In this document: positions 11,018 to 26,000 of the stretch, piece after piece | Numbering within the stretch: the first letter of the stretch is position 1 | How the letters are laid out: every line of letters starts with the position of its first letter | Assembly (NCBI GenBank): GCA_963978545.1 | Contig: OZ021732.1 | Location: 24,190,688 to 24,254,687 of the forward strand | Direction: 5' to 3' | Length of the DNA: 64,000 bases | Source: Linyphia triangularis | Lineage: Eukaryota > Arthropoda > Arachnida > Araneae > Linyphiidae | Position numbers and translations under genes: made by a program | The notes under the pieces: generated by a model | The model's database searches: none | Told to the model about the DNA's origin: nothing | What the model saw: only the letters and a program-made list of their open reading frames with translations

Positions 11018-14000
11018 GTAAGTAACGCATGTTCGTAAATATATATTTTAGTTATGTTTACTTATCAAATTCTTTCATGGTTAGTAAATTCTCATTTTTA
11101 TTTACGTTTTCTTTCACACCAAGCTTCATATGACCTGTGGTTTTCTATAGTTTGTACCAAATTGTTAACCTGTGTAATTTCTTTTTTCTTAATATTAATA
11201 TATTACTTTTTACAGTATGTTGCTCAATATCTGATACGTACCAAATAATATCGCTAGCACTGTAGATATATTTGCGAATTTTATTCTTTGTTTTTTATAG
11301 ATTGTTTGGTATTATGTGTTTATTATTGTTTTGACATTCGTATGTGTTTAATAGTACTACGATTATATTACTCTTAATGGCTTTAGTTAAATTGATTTTC
11401 TCTGGTCATTAATCTGTACCGTGTACTTTTTATTATCTTCGTCTCTAGTCTATAATTTTACTAAATCTCGAAACCGAAAGTAAAAGTGCCTTTCTGTAAC
11501 GATATTGCCTGAGTGATAATCTATTTTTCTTTTCAATTAAGAGGAGGTTTGACTTATCTCAAAAAGAGTTTGCCATTTTAGTTTGGAACAAATTTAGAAA
11601 TAGCACTATGTTGGTTTCTATAGCTAGGAATTTACTTAATTTAAATAAATCGAGTTTTTATTGTCCAATGGTTAGTGTGCCTGTTATTAAATCTGCCAGT
11701 CTCGGTTAACTCACTGGTAAATTCCTAGTTCACGTTTATCGGTTGGCGCTCTTTTAAAAAGTTGGCGGCAAGGCCAAAATGTCGCCAAATCGGAAAGTGA
11801 AAAATTGATAATCGAACCTGCAGGGGGGTTTCCAAATTTAGAACTGTATCGCCTACTAAATAGCGCCAAATCGGCTTGGCGATATTTTAACGTCAACTAG
11901 GAATAGACCAACTCACTCTTTATTTCACCAGTTTCGATTAAATGAGTATAAAATTTGTTTATAAAGTTAATTAGCCACTGAACAGTTGGCCTCCTTGCTG
12001 AATAGCTGTCTTTTGACTTTCCAAGTCTAAGGTTATGGATTAGGGGATCCGAGCCGCCTGATACTCCACTGATCCTTACGCAGACAATATTATAAATATG
12101 TAATACAGTAGCGCTTCGGTATGTCACATTTGTCGGAAGAACAGTTTTCCCACGATCATTAAAAGTACTTAATATTTTTTACTTGTTTTCAAGGCCTTGA
12201 AAGTTCTTGAAAAAGCTTAGAGGTCCTGAATGTTGTGTAACTCAATACCATAAATGTATTGCACAGTATTGTTTTTTTAACTTCTGGTTGGAAATTTTTA
12301 AGAAGATTTTGTTAAGTAATATTTGTTTGCAAAGTAATTTCATTCGTTTGTGTCATCCCTAAATATGCTGTATGCCAGGAAGTAAGAGGTATAAGGTTCA
12401 AACCCCTTCCGAAATATTTTTCATTGTTTTATATGTGTAGTTAAAAAGAAAAAATAGTAACTGAGAAAAATTATATGCCAAGGTAGATCTGCACAGATAT
12501 ACTTAATACATGTTTCGTCGGTAAATTTTAATTTTTTTTACGGTACTCTTTCTAACTGCGGGTTTTATTTGAAGCTATATTTTAATTTATAGTTTTACTT
12601 TAACTACTCCGTTTTTAATTTTGTTGAATTTTATGATTGCCAAATATCCTAGTATCCTACATTTGTTCCGAAGGATTAATCAAATCTGGATTTTTTAAAT
12701 TGTATTTATCCTTAAATTTAATGCATATCTAGTTATTTGTAATTAAATAGATAAGTGCTATTTTTACTTAGCAGAAGACATTTTTTTAGCACGGGATACG
12801 AAATTATAAGTCAACAAATCATAGTACTATTTTAAGTTACAATTTTAAACAAAACAAATCCTTTCAATTTTTGTATTATAGAAAACAGGAAATTCTCTGG
12901 AGGGGATATATATCCCTTTCAATGGCTGTGGGTCTGAATGTACTGCAAAGACTTAAAAGTTAATTCTTGTCAAATCTAATATCCTTTTTTTACTTGTTGT
13001 ATACCAGGGCGACCACAGATCGGGGAATTCGGCAGCTAGGGAAGTATCAGGAATTTAGTCAAAAAATTTAAAGGAATCAAAGAATTTTGCGAAATTAAAC
13101 TGAAACTTTTAATTTGGACAAATGAAGATACACTGCTAACAAAAGTACGAAAAACAATTTGCAAAAAAAATTAGGAGTTTTTTTTTTTAAAAAGAACGGC
13201 AAAAATTTGAACTGTGAGACTGACCACATAACTTCTCACATTAAAATTTCCTGACAAACACTGAACCTGCATACGTTCAGACTTCCCCAAATCACCGAGC
13301 GAACCAAACTGTATAGTGGTTAGCATACTAGCTTCTAGACCGTGAGGTTGAGGATTCGAGTCCCGTGTTAGGCATGGGTGTTTATAAATGTATGTTGGCT
13401 TGTCTAATGACGAATGTTTCGGCGCATTATAGCCCTCATGTTTCCGACGGCGCCAGATAATCTGAAAACAACCAACCCCAAATCACCGATGGAATGACTA
13501 ACTTTCCTCTTCATTTTTCTCTAATGTTATAGCCTGTATCAGCATTATTTAAGTTGGTATGTGATGACCATTTTTCTGAGTATTACGAGGATCAAATGGC
13601 CGCTACTCCCATGATTATGAAGAGCGAAATCACAGAGAATCACATTGTGGGATGATAGTTTTCGTCGGATGTATCGCCGAAATAAGTCACTAATGCTGTT
13701 GCAGAGATTTGCATCTGTCAGACATGGTACAGTTCAGCTGAAATTCTGATTTCAATTCTTTTTTTTTTTTTACTGAAATTTCAATCTTTCCAAAGATAAG
13801 ATACAAATCTGCATCACAATTTTACTGGGCTGTTTAGCTAGTCTCGCAACAGCAGAACCTACGTACGTTCAGACTTCTCCAAACCTCCAATGACATTATC
13901 ACTTTTATTGCAATTTGCCGACCTCTATCGGCATTATTTACGTTGGTGCGTGGTATTACTTTCGCTGAACATTACGATGATGTAAGGACTGCTGTTGCGA

Positions 14001-17000
14001 ATTTGTGCTACTACAGCGAATGCTATCTCCGAGATTTACGTTGCGATGTTCATTTTCAGCGAATGTTACGCCAATATAATTGCCACTATTCCAAAGGTCT
14101 GAACCTAATGATTGTCGCTATAGCCGAAATTTACTAGGTTGTGATAGTAAATTTCGTAGTATTACGTCATTATAATCGCCTTTATTGCAAAGATTTCTAT
14201 TGATATATTGGGTGCTAATGCTGATGTTTACGTTGGTGCACGGCTGTCACAGGCGACTATTTTCGAGGCCAGGCTACTATGGCGACTATTTTCATCAAAA
14301 TTGGCCTATAAACAACCTTTTCAGTGTATACTGATACTTTTTTAAATATTCGGCGACTATTTTGGGAAAAATCGTATTTTTCATTTTTATTTACTTATAA
14401 AAACGCATGAAGAACTGAAATGAAATCAATAATCAAAGTTCGGTCTTAATGTCAAAAGTAGGCAGTGTGTTCCTTAGGTCTGTTGCTTCCTCCAATGATG
14501 TAGAACTTATAGCGTTTCATTAGAACTTAACTGAAAAGGATTAAACATTTTCCTTTTCATTGGTTCTGTAGTGGATCGCTGTAAGTTTTGTGATGCATAT
14601 TCAGAAGTTACATACACAGCGTTCCGATCAAACTAAAACTTAACAATACGTGACCACACTCCTCTGGTGTTGCGACGGAAGTGACGTTTTCGTGTTACTT
14701 CGAACTGGAAATCAAAACTATTGATCATGTAACTGTCTTTTATTCTGGCTCCGGAAAAGCGCCCCAGTTTCTTTTTTTTCGATATCAAGATTTTGTTAAA
14801 CGTGTGCAAAAAAGATGCATGGTGCGTGATGAGTATCTTTTTATTCCAGTTCCAACACCTTGAATGGCTTGCATAGGATCTGTTTGTGGAGATAATGGCT
14901 TTGTTCGTTGAGGGACCAAGTCTCCCTACCTTTTACGTAACATATTGTTTGTTTTTCTTTTGTCCGTGCCTTTTACTGTGTTTTTTGCTAGAACTGACCT
15001 GATATTCAGGTTCTGGCTCAACATTCAATTGAATGGTGAAGGCTTTCGGGGTTGATTTCAAATAGGGGTACAGCTCTGGAATTTTCAACATAAATAATTT
15101 TGGCCTTCTAATTGGACATTAAAAACAGTGTTAACATTTTAATAAGATTTTTATTTATTAATTAAAAAAAAAATTACAAAGCTACTTTTGATAGGAATAG
15201 ACCTCTGTAATTTTCAATTCTCGGCAATAGTGCGTAAAAGTGGGCAATAGTGGGCTCGGCAAAGCTTACTACTACACACAAACGCGCGAAATCTAGATTC
15301 CGATTCCTCTTTCATGAAATGATGTATCGCTCATGTGCATTGACTCAAATCTCCCAACTTAAAAATTGGACTAAAAAAAATAAAAAATAAAATTTAATGT
15401 CATATTTGTAAGATGATCTGCAGGCTGCTGAAAAATTTACGATGTACATCTCCCATCTCGCATTTTCTGCTACCAGGCACGAGGAGAGGCTCTAATATTA
15501 AGAATATTAACCAATGAAACGAACTTATGCTTGGGCAGCAATTAACCTTTCAGCAAGCAAAGTGAGCATGTTATTGAATATTAAATTTTTTTCAAAGCGA
15601 CCTTTAACAGGCGTAGAGCTCTAAAATTTTCAACATAAGTAGCTTTAGCATTCTAATTAGACTTTCGGTAAACAGAATGTAAAAATGTTATTAATTTTTT
15701 ACCAAGCGACTTCTAATAGACATACAGCTCAGAAATTTTCATGTGAAGTGTCAAAAGCTGAGACCTATGCACATTGACAGGTTTCCGCGACGTGGGCCAC
15801 ACAGCTACTTGCAAATATAGTTTTTCAGAATTGTCAAGATATTAATTTTAGCATTTAACGATACTATTTTTTACACATGAGGCTACTAAAGCAACTATTT
15901 TCAATGCTATTAAACTGTGGCAGCCCTGTTGGTGTGATGGTCAGTTTGCTTATTGTTGCTTTAATATGATTGCCGAAAGTTGCACCGGTATGGTGGCCGC
16001 TATCGCCAATATTTACGTTGGAGTAGAGGTAATTTTCACCTTCGTTTTGGCCTTTTTAAAGTAGCTGTTGCCGAAATTTGCAACACCGTTTTGGTGTCAT
16101 TCACCTAGGCTTCTGTTGATGTGATAGCCGCTATGTCCGTGATTAATGTATATGTGATGAACGGTTTCACTGTTTGATTTGAATCAGTGCAGAATTATTA
16201 GAATTTTAATTTAATTTTGTGCAAGGAATTTGTCCCAATTGCCCGATATTACTGTATATTTTCATTTAAAATTGTTTATTTTAGCTTGAAAAAAAGTATT
16301 ACATTTTAATTATAGATATAAAGTAATAGTTTAAAATTTAAAGCAATTTGCTTTGTACAATTGTTTAAAATTGTCATATGAAAATTTGTTAATTTTTTTA
16401 AAATTTTGCTTTGGTACTCTACCTAAACAGTGTCTGCAGCTGAATTTGAACAAATGATATTACCCATAAAAACAGAGTTTTAAAAAAATCCTTTGTATGC
16501 ATTGTCTATTTTATATTCATTAACAGTGCCAATATCAAAAATATTATCAGAAAAATATGCTACAAACTATGTTTCCAAACTTATTGTTAAAAATGAATGT
16601 GAATTTTTTCATATCCAAATATTATTATTATTTTTTTTTATTAAAATAATTTTATTATTTATATATTAAAAATATTTTGGCAACAGAAAAGGGTTCAACA
16701 ATGATCGGTTCAATGCGATTGGATGATGGTAAGTTGTATTCTGCAAAAGCAACCTTTTACTGACAGTAACAGCCCTGAAATTTATTAGAATACATTGACA
16801 TTGAACCTATTTGCCAAGTTTGTGCCCAATTAGATGACTGCAAGAGGGTTAATTGGGCCTCCCCAGATTCCGCACCCACCGACAAACAAGCACACAAAAT
16901 CGAAATTAATATAAAGGATTTAAAAAAAAGAAAATTGCATGTGATGAAATTTGAACAATTTGGACAGTGAAATTATGCAAACTGATATGAAAATGGTGTA

Positions 17001-20000
17001 ACTCCTCCAATTCGATGACAATTTTTTTTAAATTTACACGATTGATATTTAATTTGTTTACCGATTTTATTTGATGCAAAAAATATAAAAATAAAAAATT
17101 TACGTTATGAAAAGTTTTTAATGTAATTATTGAATTTTTCAATTTTTATTAAAATTTCAATTACTATTAAAAAACAAAAATAGTTAATACTATATAAAGT
17201 AGAATATTTATTGAATATTTCATCCACTTTGACATGATTTATGGTTTGTCTTTATTTATAGAGTTTTACTTGGAAAATAGCTTATTAAATCTGAAATTTA
17301 ATACTAGTCCTCTTTTCTTGAGATTAGACTGTAAGCAATGAAAAGTGTGATTTTAAAGTATAAGTGGAAAACTAACTGGAAAATTTATTATACAGTCCAA
17401 CCCTGTTAGCGCAAAGTCGAGGGGACTGCTGAAATTGTGCGCATTAACTGAATTTCGTATTGAACTTTAAGTTTGAAGTACGGAGAACTGCTTGTAGTTT
17501 GCATTAAACAGGATTTCATGTTAAGTAATTTCTCGTTAGGGGGGTTTGACTGTATATTTTTTGGCGGTAACATATAATCAGGGGAAAAATAGGGTGTTAC
17601 AGGGAAATGTCAAAATAATTTTTGACTCCCTGTCTTACTTTTGTTTTTTAATTTTTGATTGTATCACAACTTGTGTTTAACTGCATAGATAGGAAACTGT
17701 CTTAATTTGAACCTGTATTTTTATGAATTGCTTATTTTTTTAATTTTTTTTTACTATCTTAAATAACTTATTTTTTTAGAATGAAGAAGATGTTAAAGTT
17801 ATAGAAACTCGTATACAAGCATTAATAAATTCACCACTGACAAGGTAATTATTTGTTTATTTAATTTATTTTAGAATGTGGTTATTGTATTAAGTAAGTA
17901 CTGAAATCTAAATGTTATATATTACAAGGTTATGGTGTTTTAAAATATCCACAATTCCTTCTGCCTACCTTTTTAATCATATCTCTTGGAACTTAAATTT
18001 GTTTACTTTATTGATTTTATAGTATAGATTAGAAGATTTTGAGAGTTTGTTGATTAACGTTGTATTATTCAGTGTAACTATTGTTTTAAACCAATTTGAC
18101 TGAAATTTCAGTACACTTTGAATGGTAGTTAAAAATTGGGTTTCATGACATAAAGTTTTTTAAAGGGTGGTGGATTTCCTCCCCCCCCCCCCCCCCACTT
18201 TCTACTGGTTCTCATGACTTTCTTGTGGAGCTCGGCTTTTTGTGCTTGTGAGCATTACTGTGCCTTAAGATTATGCATGGGTCATTTTACGGGAAAATTA
18301 GGAATTTGTGCAACTGGCATTTATTACAAAAAGTATACTAACAAATATTTTTTTGGATATAAATATCCTTAGTATGACGGATATAATTAATTTCAAATTG
18401 GAATAACATATTTTAATTATTACCCAAAAACACTTATTAGTCAATTTTAAATTTTATAATTTTATTTCTATTTTTTTGTCAAAGTGTCATTAAATCCTTG
18501 CAAGTGTCATTAAATCCTTGCAATTGGTAGTAATATACTGTTTTGGTAAAGAAATTAAATGTTAAGCAGATGTTTAGTTTAGATGCAAAGAACAAGCTAC
18601 AGACTAAGTTATTTATTGTTGTATTACAATAAAGCAGGCAAGGCTCCGTATGATCGAAAGCAATTTATTTGGTAAGAGAGAGCGATGAAAAAGGCGATTC
18701 TCGAACCTATAAGAAAGCTACATAATGATGGAATAATGACATGAGATTACACAATAATACAATGCGAACATGAGATTACACAATAATACTATGCGATTAC
18801 ATCAGGCATATTATAACACCCGCCCTTAATTGCATATCAAAATTACAATGCATTATAACTTAGTTTTTAAACAACAGAAAGGCCAAAGTTCATGAAATTT
18901 AAATTTCAGCAAAGCTTTTGTGAACATATCTGCAAATTTGAACAAATATACTCAATTTTAATATTATTCATGCTTATTACAGGGTGTTCAGCAGCCTTGA
19001 AAATCGGGTAAGTCGGGAAATGTACTTGAATTTTTTGCACTTCGGGAAAGTTGGGACTTATGCTTGAAATTTTGGAATTTCTGGTCCTTGTCGGGAAATT
19101 ATCTCTTCTCTTTTTTATCAGAAAAAATCTCTCAGTAAAAGGGGGGGGGGGGAATCCACCTTGTAGCAAATATTCTGGTGTCGTGGCACGAGCCGACGTG
19201 TCATGAGCGCATCGTACCAAGAGCGCACAAACACCTGCAGTATTTGGGGGGGAAGAGAGTTGCCTCTCATTTATCAAGCGAATGGTATCATGAGCGCACA
19301 AACTGCTAGTTTATGTGCAGAGGGTAGGATCTCCATTCCAGGGGTCGCAGACGTCCTATATGTCCTATAAATCCTATATTTTTTTTTAAATCGGCAAAAA
19401 TGTCCTATATTGTCCTATATATCCTATATTTCTCTATTGATTCGATCTATATTTTCGAATTCGTAATAACAGCGCCGTTCGTTGCCATTATATTTCGGGT
19501 TCTTTGGCGCGATCGTAAGTGAAAAAGACCTGATAAAAGTGATGTTTGTAGTTTTATCTCTTGTGACGTCACGTGCTGCATACCCTACAACTCAAATCTA
19601 CTGGACCGGGGGGAGTTGTAAAATGTAAACATGTGAACTTTACCATAGCACGCGGTCTTGAATTTCTGATTTGTTTTCTCTTTCAACGTAGTAAATTAAT
19701 TGGTCATAATACAGAAAGAAATGCAGCAACAAAACTCTTGCCTCGAGAAAAACGAATAAAAACAACTTATTAACTTGCAGGACTACTAAAGAACATTTTG
19801 AGTGCTCAGTCCATAATTGATGAAGGAAACAAAAGGGTTAAGATTTACTGTATGATGTTGGATGGCGATATTTTTATTCCAAATCCGATACGGATTCTGC
19901 TCCACGAATTGTTTACATCAAACCGCGCCTAATTATGGCAACCGTAGGCAGTTCTCTTGCTGTTAAAAAAAATAACAGGGCTGCCATTTTTTGGCAAAAA

Positions 20001-23000
20001 TCACCTTGGCGTAGAATTCGTACAGGATTCGGAATATTAGTCACGATTTTTTCATGAAAGTCGCCAAAATTGAAAATGACGTCATTACGTTGTGTTGTCA
20101 AATCCAAACGGTCACTATGGTTTCTGGAAAACCAAGTCCCCGGTTCACCACATTCGGCGCTAAATCTCCCATTTTTCCGCCAATCCCACCGACACTGAAC
20201 AGTAAATCTGAACCAACAAAAGACTGCAAACAGGGATAAAAAGAAAATACTTAAAGAAATTGGAGCAGTTCAGGCAGTTATAGAAGTTGGAAGCAAAAGA
20301 CTCAAGATTGCAAATAATGTAATAAATAAAACTTGATTTAAGGTGGAATATTGCGGCAATAACGGATTACATATGCAGGATCAGGCGATTTCTTTTTTTT
20401 TAAAGGTGTGTTTTCTATTCTCTTAAATATAATATAACGAGTATATAAATGTATAACGAGTTAATTTTTAAGTTTAGTAGCAACTGTGTGCAGTTATTTG
20501 ATATTTTAAATTGTCCTATATTTTTTTTTTAAAAATCCTATATATTCTTATTTTGTCACTTTGACCCCTGCCATTCTTTAATTTTTATGCTATAGTTTCA
20601 AACTTCTTAACAGTACATCAAAATTAAAAATGATGCATTTTTAAACGTAAACTTTATTCTTCCGTTAATTTTTTAATTAGCTAATTGCAATTAAAATGAC
20701 TAATTAGGATGTTATTAGAACGGACATGCGGATGTGCGAGACATGAAGAATTGCGAATCTGGCTTCAATATTTATTTAATTATAAGTTTTTAAATAAAAA
20801 GTTTGAAAAAATACACAGTTTATAACAAATGTGCTTATAAAGGTGTTTTATAATGTGTTGGTTATCTATAATAATAAAACAAGCTGTGTGTGTCTGTCTG
20901 TGGATCTATAGAAACCTACTTAAAATTGGAGTAGAGCTCTGAAATTTTCAACATAAGAAGTTTAGGCCTCCTAATTTTACTTATGTCAAACAGAATGTTA
21001 AAATTTTAATTAGCTCTTTTTGAATTAATTAACAAATATTTTACAAAACAAATTCTACTTGGGCTACAGCTCTGAAATTTTCAAAATAAGTAGTTTTGGT
21101 CTTCTAATTAGACTATCGAAAAACAGAATTTTAAATTTTATTTAGTTCTTTCTTAACTAATTTTTTGTAATTAATTAATTAATAAATATTTTACAAAACA
21201 ATTTCTAATTGGGCTACAGCTCTGAAATTTTCAACATAAGTAATTTTGGCCTTCTAATTAGACTTTTGAAAAACAGAACTTTAAAATTTTATTTGTTTTT
21301 TAATTATTTTTTTTTAACTTTAACATATATTTCACAAAACTATTTCGAAATGGGTTACAGCTCTGAAATTTTCAATACAAGTTGTTTTGGCCTTCTAATT
21401 GGACTTTTGATAAAAAGGTTAACATTTTAATTTGTTTTTTAATTAATATTTTCACAAAAAGCAACTTTTAATAGGCCTAAAGCTCTGAAAGTTTCTAAAT
21501 AAGTACTTTTGGCCTTCCAATTTTGCTTTCCACAAACAAGTGTTAAAATAATCTTAAAGGAATATTGTATTAACAGTGATTTTTTGTTTCTTTATTAAGG
21601 CTTTATGTGGCAATTAGATTTTAATGAGTGAAGCGAGCTTCTGCTTAAGCAGCAATGTACCTCTAAGCGAGCGAAGCGAGCCTATGCTTGCATAGCAATG
21701 AACTTTTCAATTTGTGAAGTAAGCCTGTGCTTATGTGTTAATGAACTTTTCAGTGAACGAAGCGAGCTTGATTTTGTGCAACGATGAACCTTCTTCCTAT
21801 GTGTTGCATTCAATATTTTTTATAATTACGGGCAAAAAATATTTTTAATATATATATTTATTAATGTTGCCAATTTTTGTCAAGGAATTTCTTCTGAAAA
21901 TATGTCATTCCAATGGCAAGACTATATGTTATTTGCGCACGAGGAGTGCGAGAAATTTCATTTTTATACTAGTGCGAAAAAGTAACTTTCCCGCATTCCT
22001 CTCGAAAAAGTGATACTTTCGCCACTATTTTTGATTCCAAATGATTAACACGCTGTTACAAAAATTTATTTTCTTCATTTTAGCTGGCGGTGATGGACTT
22101 AAGTTGACTTCTTTTTAAAATTGCTGCCAAATAATAATAGCCTTTTTTGCGTGTCGCCATAATAGCAATTTGTATCAAGTTATTAGAGTTGACCAGGGTT
22201 CCCACGGTCATTAAAAGTGCTTAATGTTTTTTAACTTGTTTTCCAGGCCTTGAAAAAGCTTAGAGGTCCTTAAAAGTTCTAAATTTTTGCAGATGTTGTG
22301 TGGCCAACTGCAAAATTTATAAAAATACAACTCGGACTTGCGATCTCTCCGTGACTACTGCTTATCTACACTGTATCAGAATTTTCCGATATATTTGTAT
22401 TACGCATCTACCAACTTGTAACTTTTTTGGTAGAATATACCTTATTAAAAATTTATACATAGACATGATGCCTGAAAACAAAAATCCTGAAAAGTCATTG
22501 ATTTTCATTCTGTGATTTGAGTGGGAACCCTGTTGACAGAAAAAAGATTGAGATAAAATGATCTGTGGAACTCAATAGAATTTAAATTGTCAATAAAATT
22601 TATAAAATAATTGTTGGAATCTATATTATATGATGAAATAGCTTTATTTTATGAATATTACTAGCTGAATACCTGTGATGCGCTGCGAAATTTTACCATT
22701 AGCATTTTAGCGATAAAAGACATTCATATATTCTACACACTTCAGACATTTGCTCCCATTTCGATCCCGACAAATTGATTTATCAAAATAGGAACTTTCC
22801 TTTGTTGACATTTTTAACAAAATTTATAATTTTGAATTGTATATTGGAAAGAGACATTTGAATATCCCTTGTTTAGAACGTTTAACTCCCTTCGGACTCT
22901 TTTTAATTATGTAATCGAGATTGCAATAGTTTATTGTGTTTATGTTTGCTCTTAGTTTTAGAGTCATTCCAAGCCAGATCATCCAGGCTCGTCACCCCAC

Positions 23001-26000
23001 CTTCTCAAATTTGGCTGAAACTTGGTGCATGGTAACTTTAGACAAATATAAGAACCCTTATTTTTCATTTTTTAAATATTGACTTTAGTTTGGAGATTAA
23101 AGAATTTCGAAAATTTTATGTATTTGAGGTATTACCTTTCGGTTACACTACATACACAATGACGCGTGTTTGCATTAATCTTGCTACTTACCACCAATTA
23201 TCGAAATAAAAACCTAAAATTTTTCATACATGCTCAGAATTTAATGCAGATTCCAAATATGGTTTGCAAAATATAATTGAGTTCTTCTAAAGGGATGGAA
23301 ATTGAGCTAAAAGTCGAAAAAGTACATGTTCAGAAATCATAAAACATGCTTGATTTATTCTCTTATAACTTTTTTCTGCCATTTTTAAAAAAATTTTGCT
23401 TTATGTCATTTTAAAGAGCATAAAATTTCCTATAAGAATGTGATATTTTTAAAGTGGGTTATTTTGTTTTTAACCCCACACCCTCCCAATTCCATTTTTT
23501 ACTTCTATGCTTCATTTGATGGGTACAGAAAATTGTTGAGTACTACCACAGAAAAATTATTTAAAAAAAAAAATGTAATGATTTTTTTTAACCAGATACT
23601 TGCAAAAGAAAGATATATACCATTTTATAACTAATTATAAGTATATTTAATGCATTTTAGGGAGGGTTATTTGATCACACTTTTCACAGAAATGATTTTC
23701 AGTGAGAAAAATTGTGTGGTAGGTACAATAAAATAAATTATATTTTGTAAAAAAGTAACTTTCACATAAATAGAAAATTGTTAAAGAACAGTTAATTTGA
23801 ATGATATATTTATATCAAGAAAAATATAAATTAAAGTACTTTGTTTACTATTTGATAGTTATATTAAGAAGTCAAAAGTACCTCATTTGTTAAGCCACTT
23901 ATTCCGTTTAGACATAATTTTCTTTTCACTCTTAGATGTTAGTTTATATTGTATTCTTCCAATCTGAGTATTAAGTTCTGGAACATCGACAGTACAAAGA
24001 ATGTTTCTGAATGGAACCCATCAAGCATTGTTTTTGCTCATCATCACTGGAACTATTCTCAGCATTTCCTAAGTCATCACCACAATAACCTATGAGTAGT
24101 TTTTTCCTACAATTGGAGCACAGTTTTTGTCCAGGAACTAATAGAATACCAGATAATACTTTTACATATCTAGCCATTTGTAAGGAAATAGTTTGTAGGC
24201 AAGTTTTAATAGGCATTTTATGTATGTTTCTTTGGGATATCTGAAATTATTTCAATGTGATATTTTAATAAAAGTGTTACCTTTATTAATTTTCATAAAT
24301 AATTTCAGATGTGCTCCATTTATGGAATTTAATAATAATACAATGTTGTGCTTTAGTAACCAACTTATGTTTGTGTTCTCTTGTTCCAAGTTGTCCTTCT
24401 TATGTCATCACTATAGTTCTTTGTAATGTTATCTATTTCCTACAAAGGCATGGCAATGCAGGGTAATTCACAAACAGCATATTTTCCCCTTACTGCAGTA
24501 GGGGGGAAATATAAAGTGAGGATTTGTCTCCTTATCTCTGACCACCCAATCCCTGAAAGGGAAATAAACCCATAACTCATCCCCCCCCCCCCCTCTTCTT
24601 CAAATAACAACCTTTAACATTTTGGGTGGGATATTACTTAAAGCAGGCTTTTTGTTTCCTCATTGGAATCATGATTCTATTTTTTGGGGAGAGTGGGAAG
24701 GGTGTTAGAATGTGTGATAAAAAAGTTATGGTACCACCTGAGTGAGAGGCTACAGTTGTTTTCCATGATTTGTTTTTTTTTGCTGCTATGTTTATTTTTT
24801 TCTGTCTTGAGATTTTAGTAGAATCTCCTTCATTTTCTGTAGGAATGTTATACTGGAAAGACACGTCTTCAAACGTTTATGAAAAGTGCAGTGTGGGTCT
24901 TTTTAAAAATTCTGAGTGTCATACAAAAAGATGCACTGACAAAAAGATATTTCACAATATTGTTGAAGAACGTGAGGGCAGAAGGGCTTACTTTGCATTC
25001 AAATATGAGCATTTGTTCACACCACTATTCAACACTGATCAAGTATTATGGCAATCAGTTTAGAATATGTTCTGATCCAAGAAACATACATAAAATGCCT
25101 ATTAAAACTTGCCCACAAACTATTTCCTTGCAAATGGATAGATATGTAAAAGTATTATCTGGTATTCTATTAGTTCATGGAGAAAAACTGTGCTCCAATT
25201 GTAGGAAAAAACTACTCATAGTTTATTGTGGGGATGACTTAGGAAATGCTGAGAATAGTTCCAGTGATGATGAGCAAAAACAATGCTTGTTGGGTTCCAT
25301 TCAGAAACATTCTTTGTACTGTCGATGTTCCAGAACTTAATACTCAGATTGGAAGAATATAATATAAACTAACATCTAAGAGTGAAAAGAAAATTATGTC
25401 TAAACGGAATAAGTGGCTTAACAAATGAGGTACTTTTGACTTCTTAATATAACTATCAAATAGTAAACAAAGTACTTTAATTTATATTTTTCTTGATATA
25501 AATATATCATTCTAATTAACTGTTCTTTAACAAATTTCTATTTATGTGGAAGTTACTTTTTTACAAAATATAATTTATTTTATTGTACCTACCACACAAT
25601 TTTTCTCACTGAATATCATTTCTGTGAAAAGTGATCAAATAACCCTCCCTAAAATGCATTAAATATACTTCTAATTAGCTATAAAATGGTATATCTCTTT
25701 CTTTTGCAAGTATCTGTTTAAAAAAAAATCATTACATTTAAAAAAAAAAAAAAAATTAAATAATTTTACTGTGGTAGTAGTCAACAATTTTCTGCACCCA
25801 TCAAATGAAGCATAGAAGTAAAAAATGGAATTGGGAGGGGGTGGGGTTAAAAACAAAATAACCCACTTTAAAAATATCACATTCTTATAGGAAATTTTAT
25901 GCTCTTTAAAATGACATAAAGCAAATTTTTTTAAAAATGGCAGAAAAAAGTTATAAGAGTATAAATCAAGCATGTTTTATGATTTCTGAACATGTACTTT

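Larger units (their letters stand above)
13500..16190 (+). repeat. Codon-like degenerate repeat segment, CAGGGATGAG family, interrupted
   Basis: Recurring phrases such as GCCGAGATTTACGTTG and GTTACGCCGATATAAT (variants) match 33110-33850 and 49230-50170. The segment is split at 14239-15928 by a CAGGGCTGCC element. Neither end of the parent transposon is visible here. Frames drift between copies, so I do not treat it as a gene. Confidence 0.6.

Noticed and set aside
13312..13375. Functional tRNA genes at 13.3 kb and 41.2 kb
   Set aside because: Box A/B-like motifs are present, but both lie at the head of identical-length 177-bp repeats with 14-bp target duplications and no closed tRNA cloverleaf is evident; a SINE explains them better.
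18906..19301. 131-codon minus-strand frame
   Set aside because: It fuses the end of a copia fragment with unrelated repeat sequence and a poly-G tract; not a gene.
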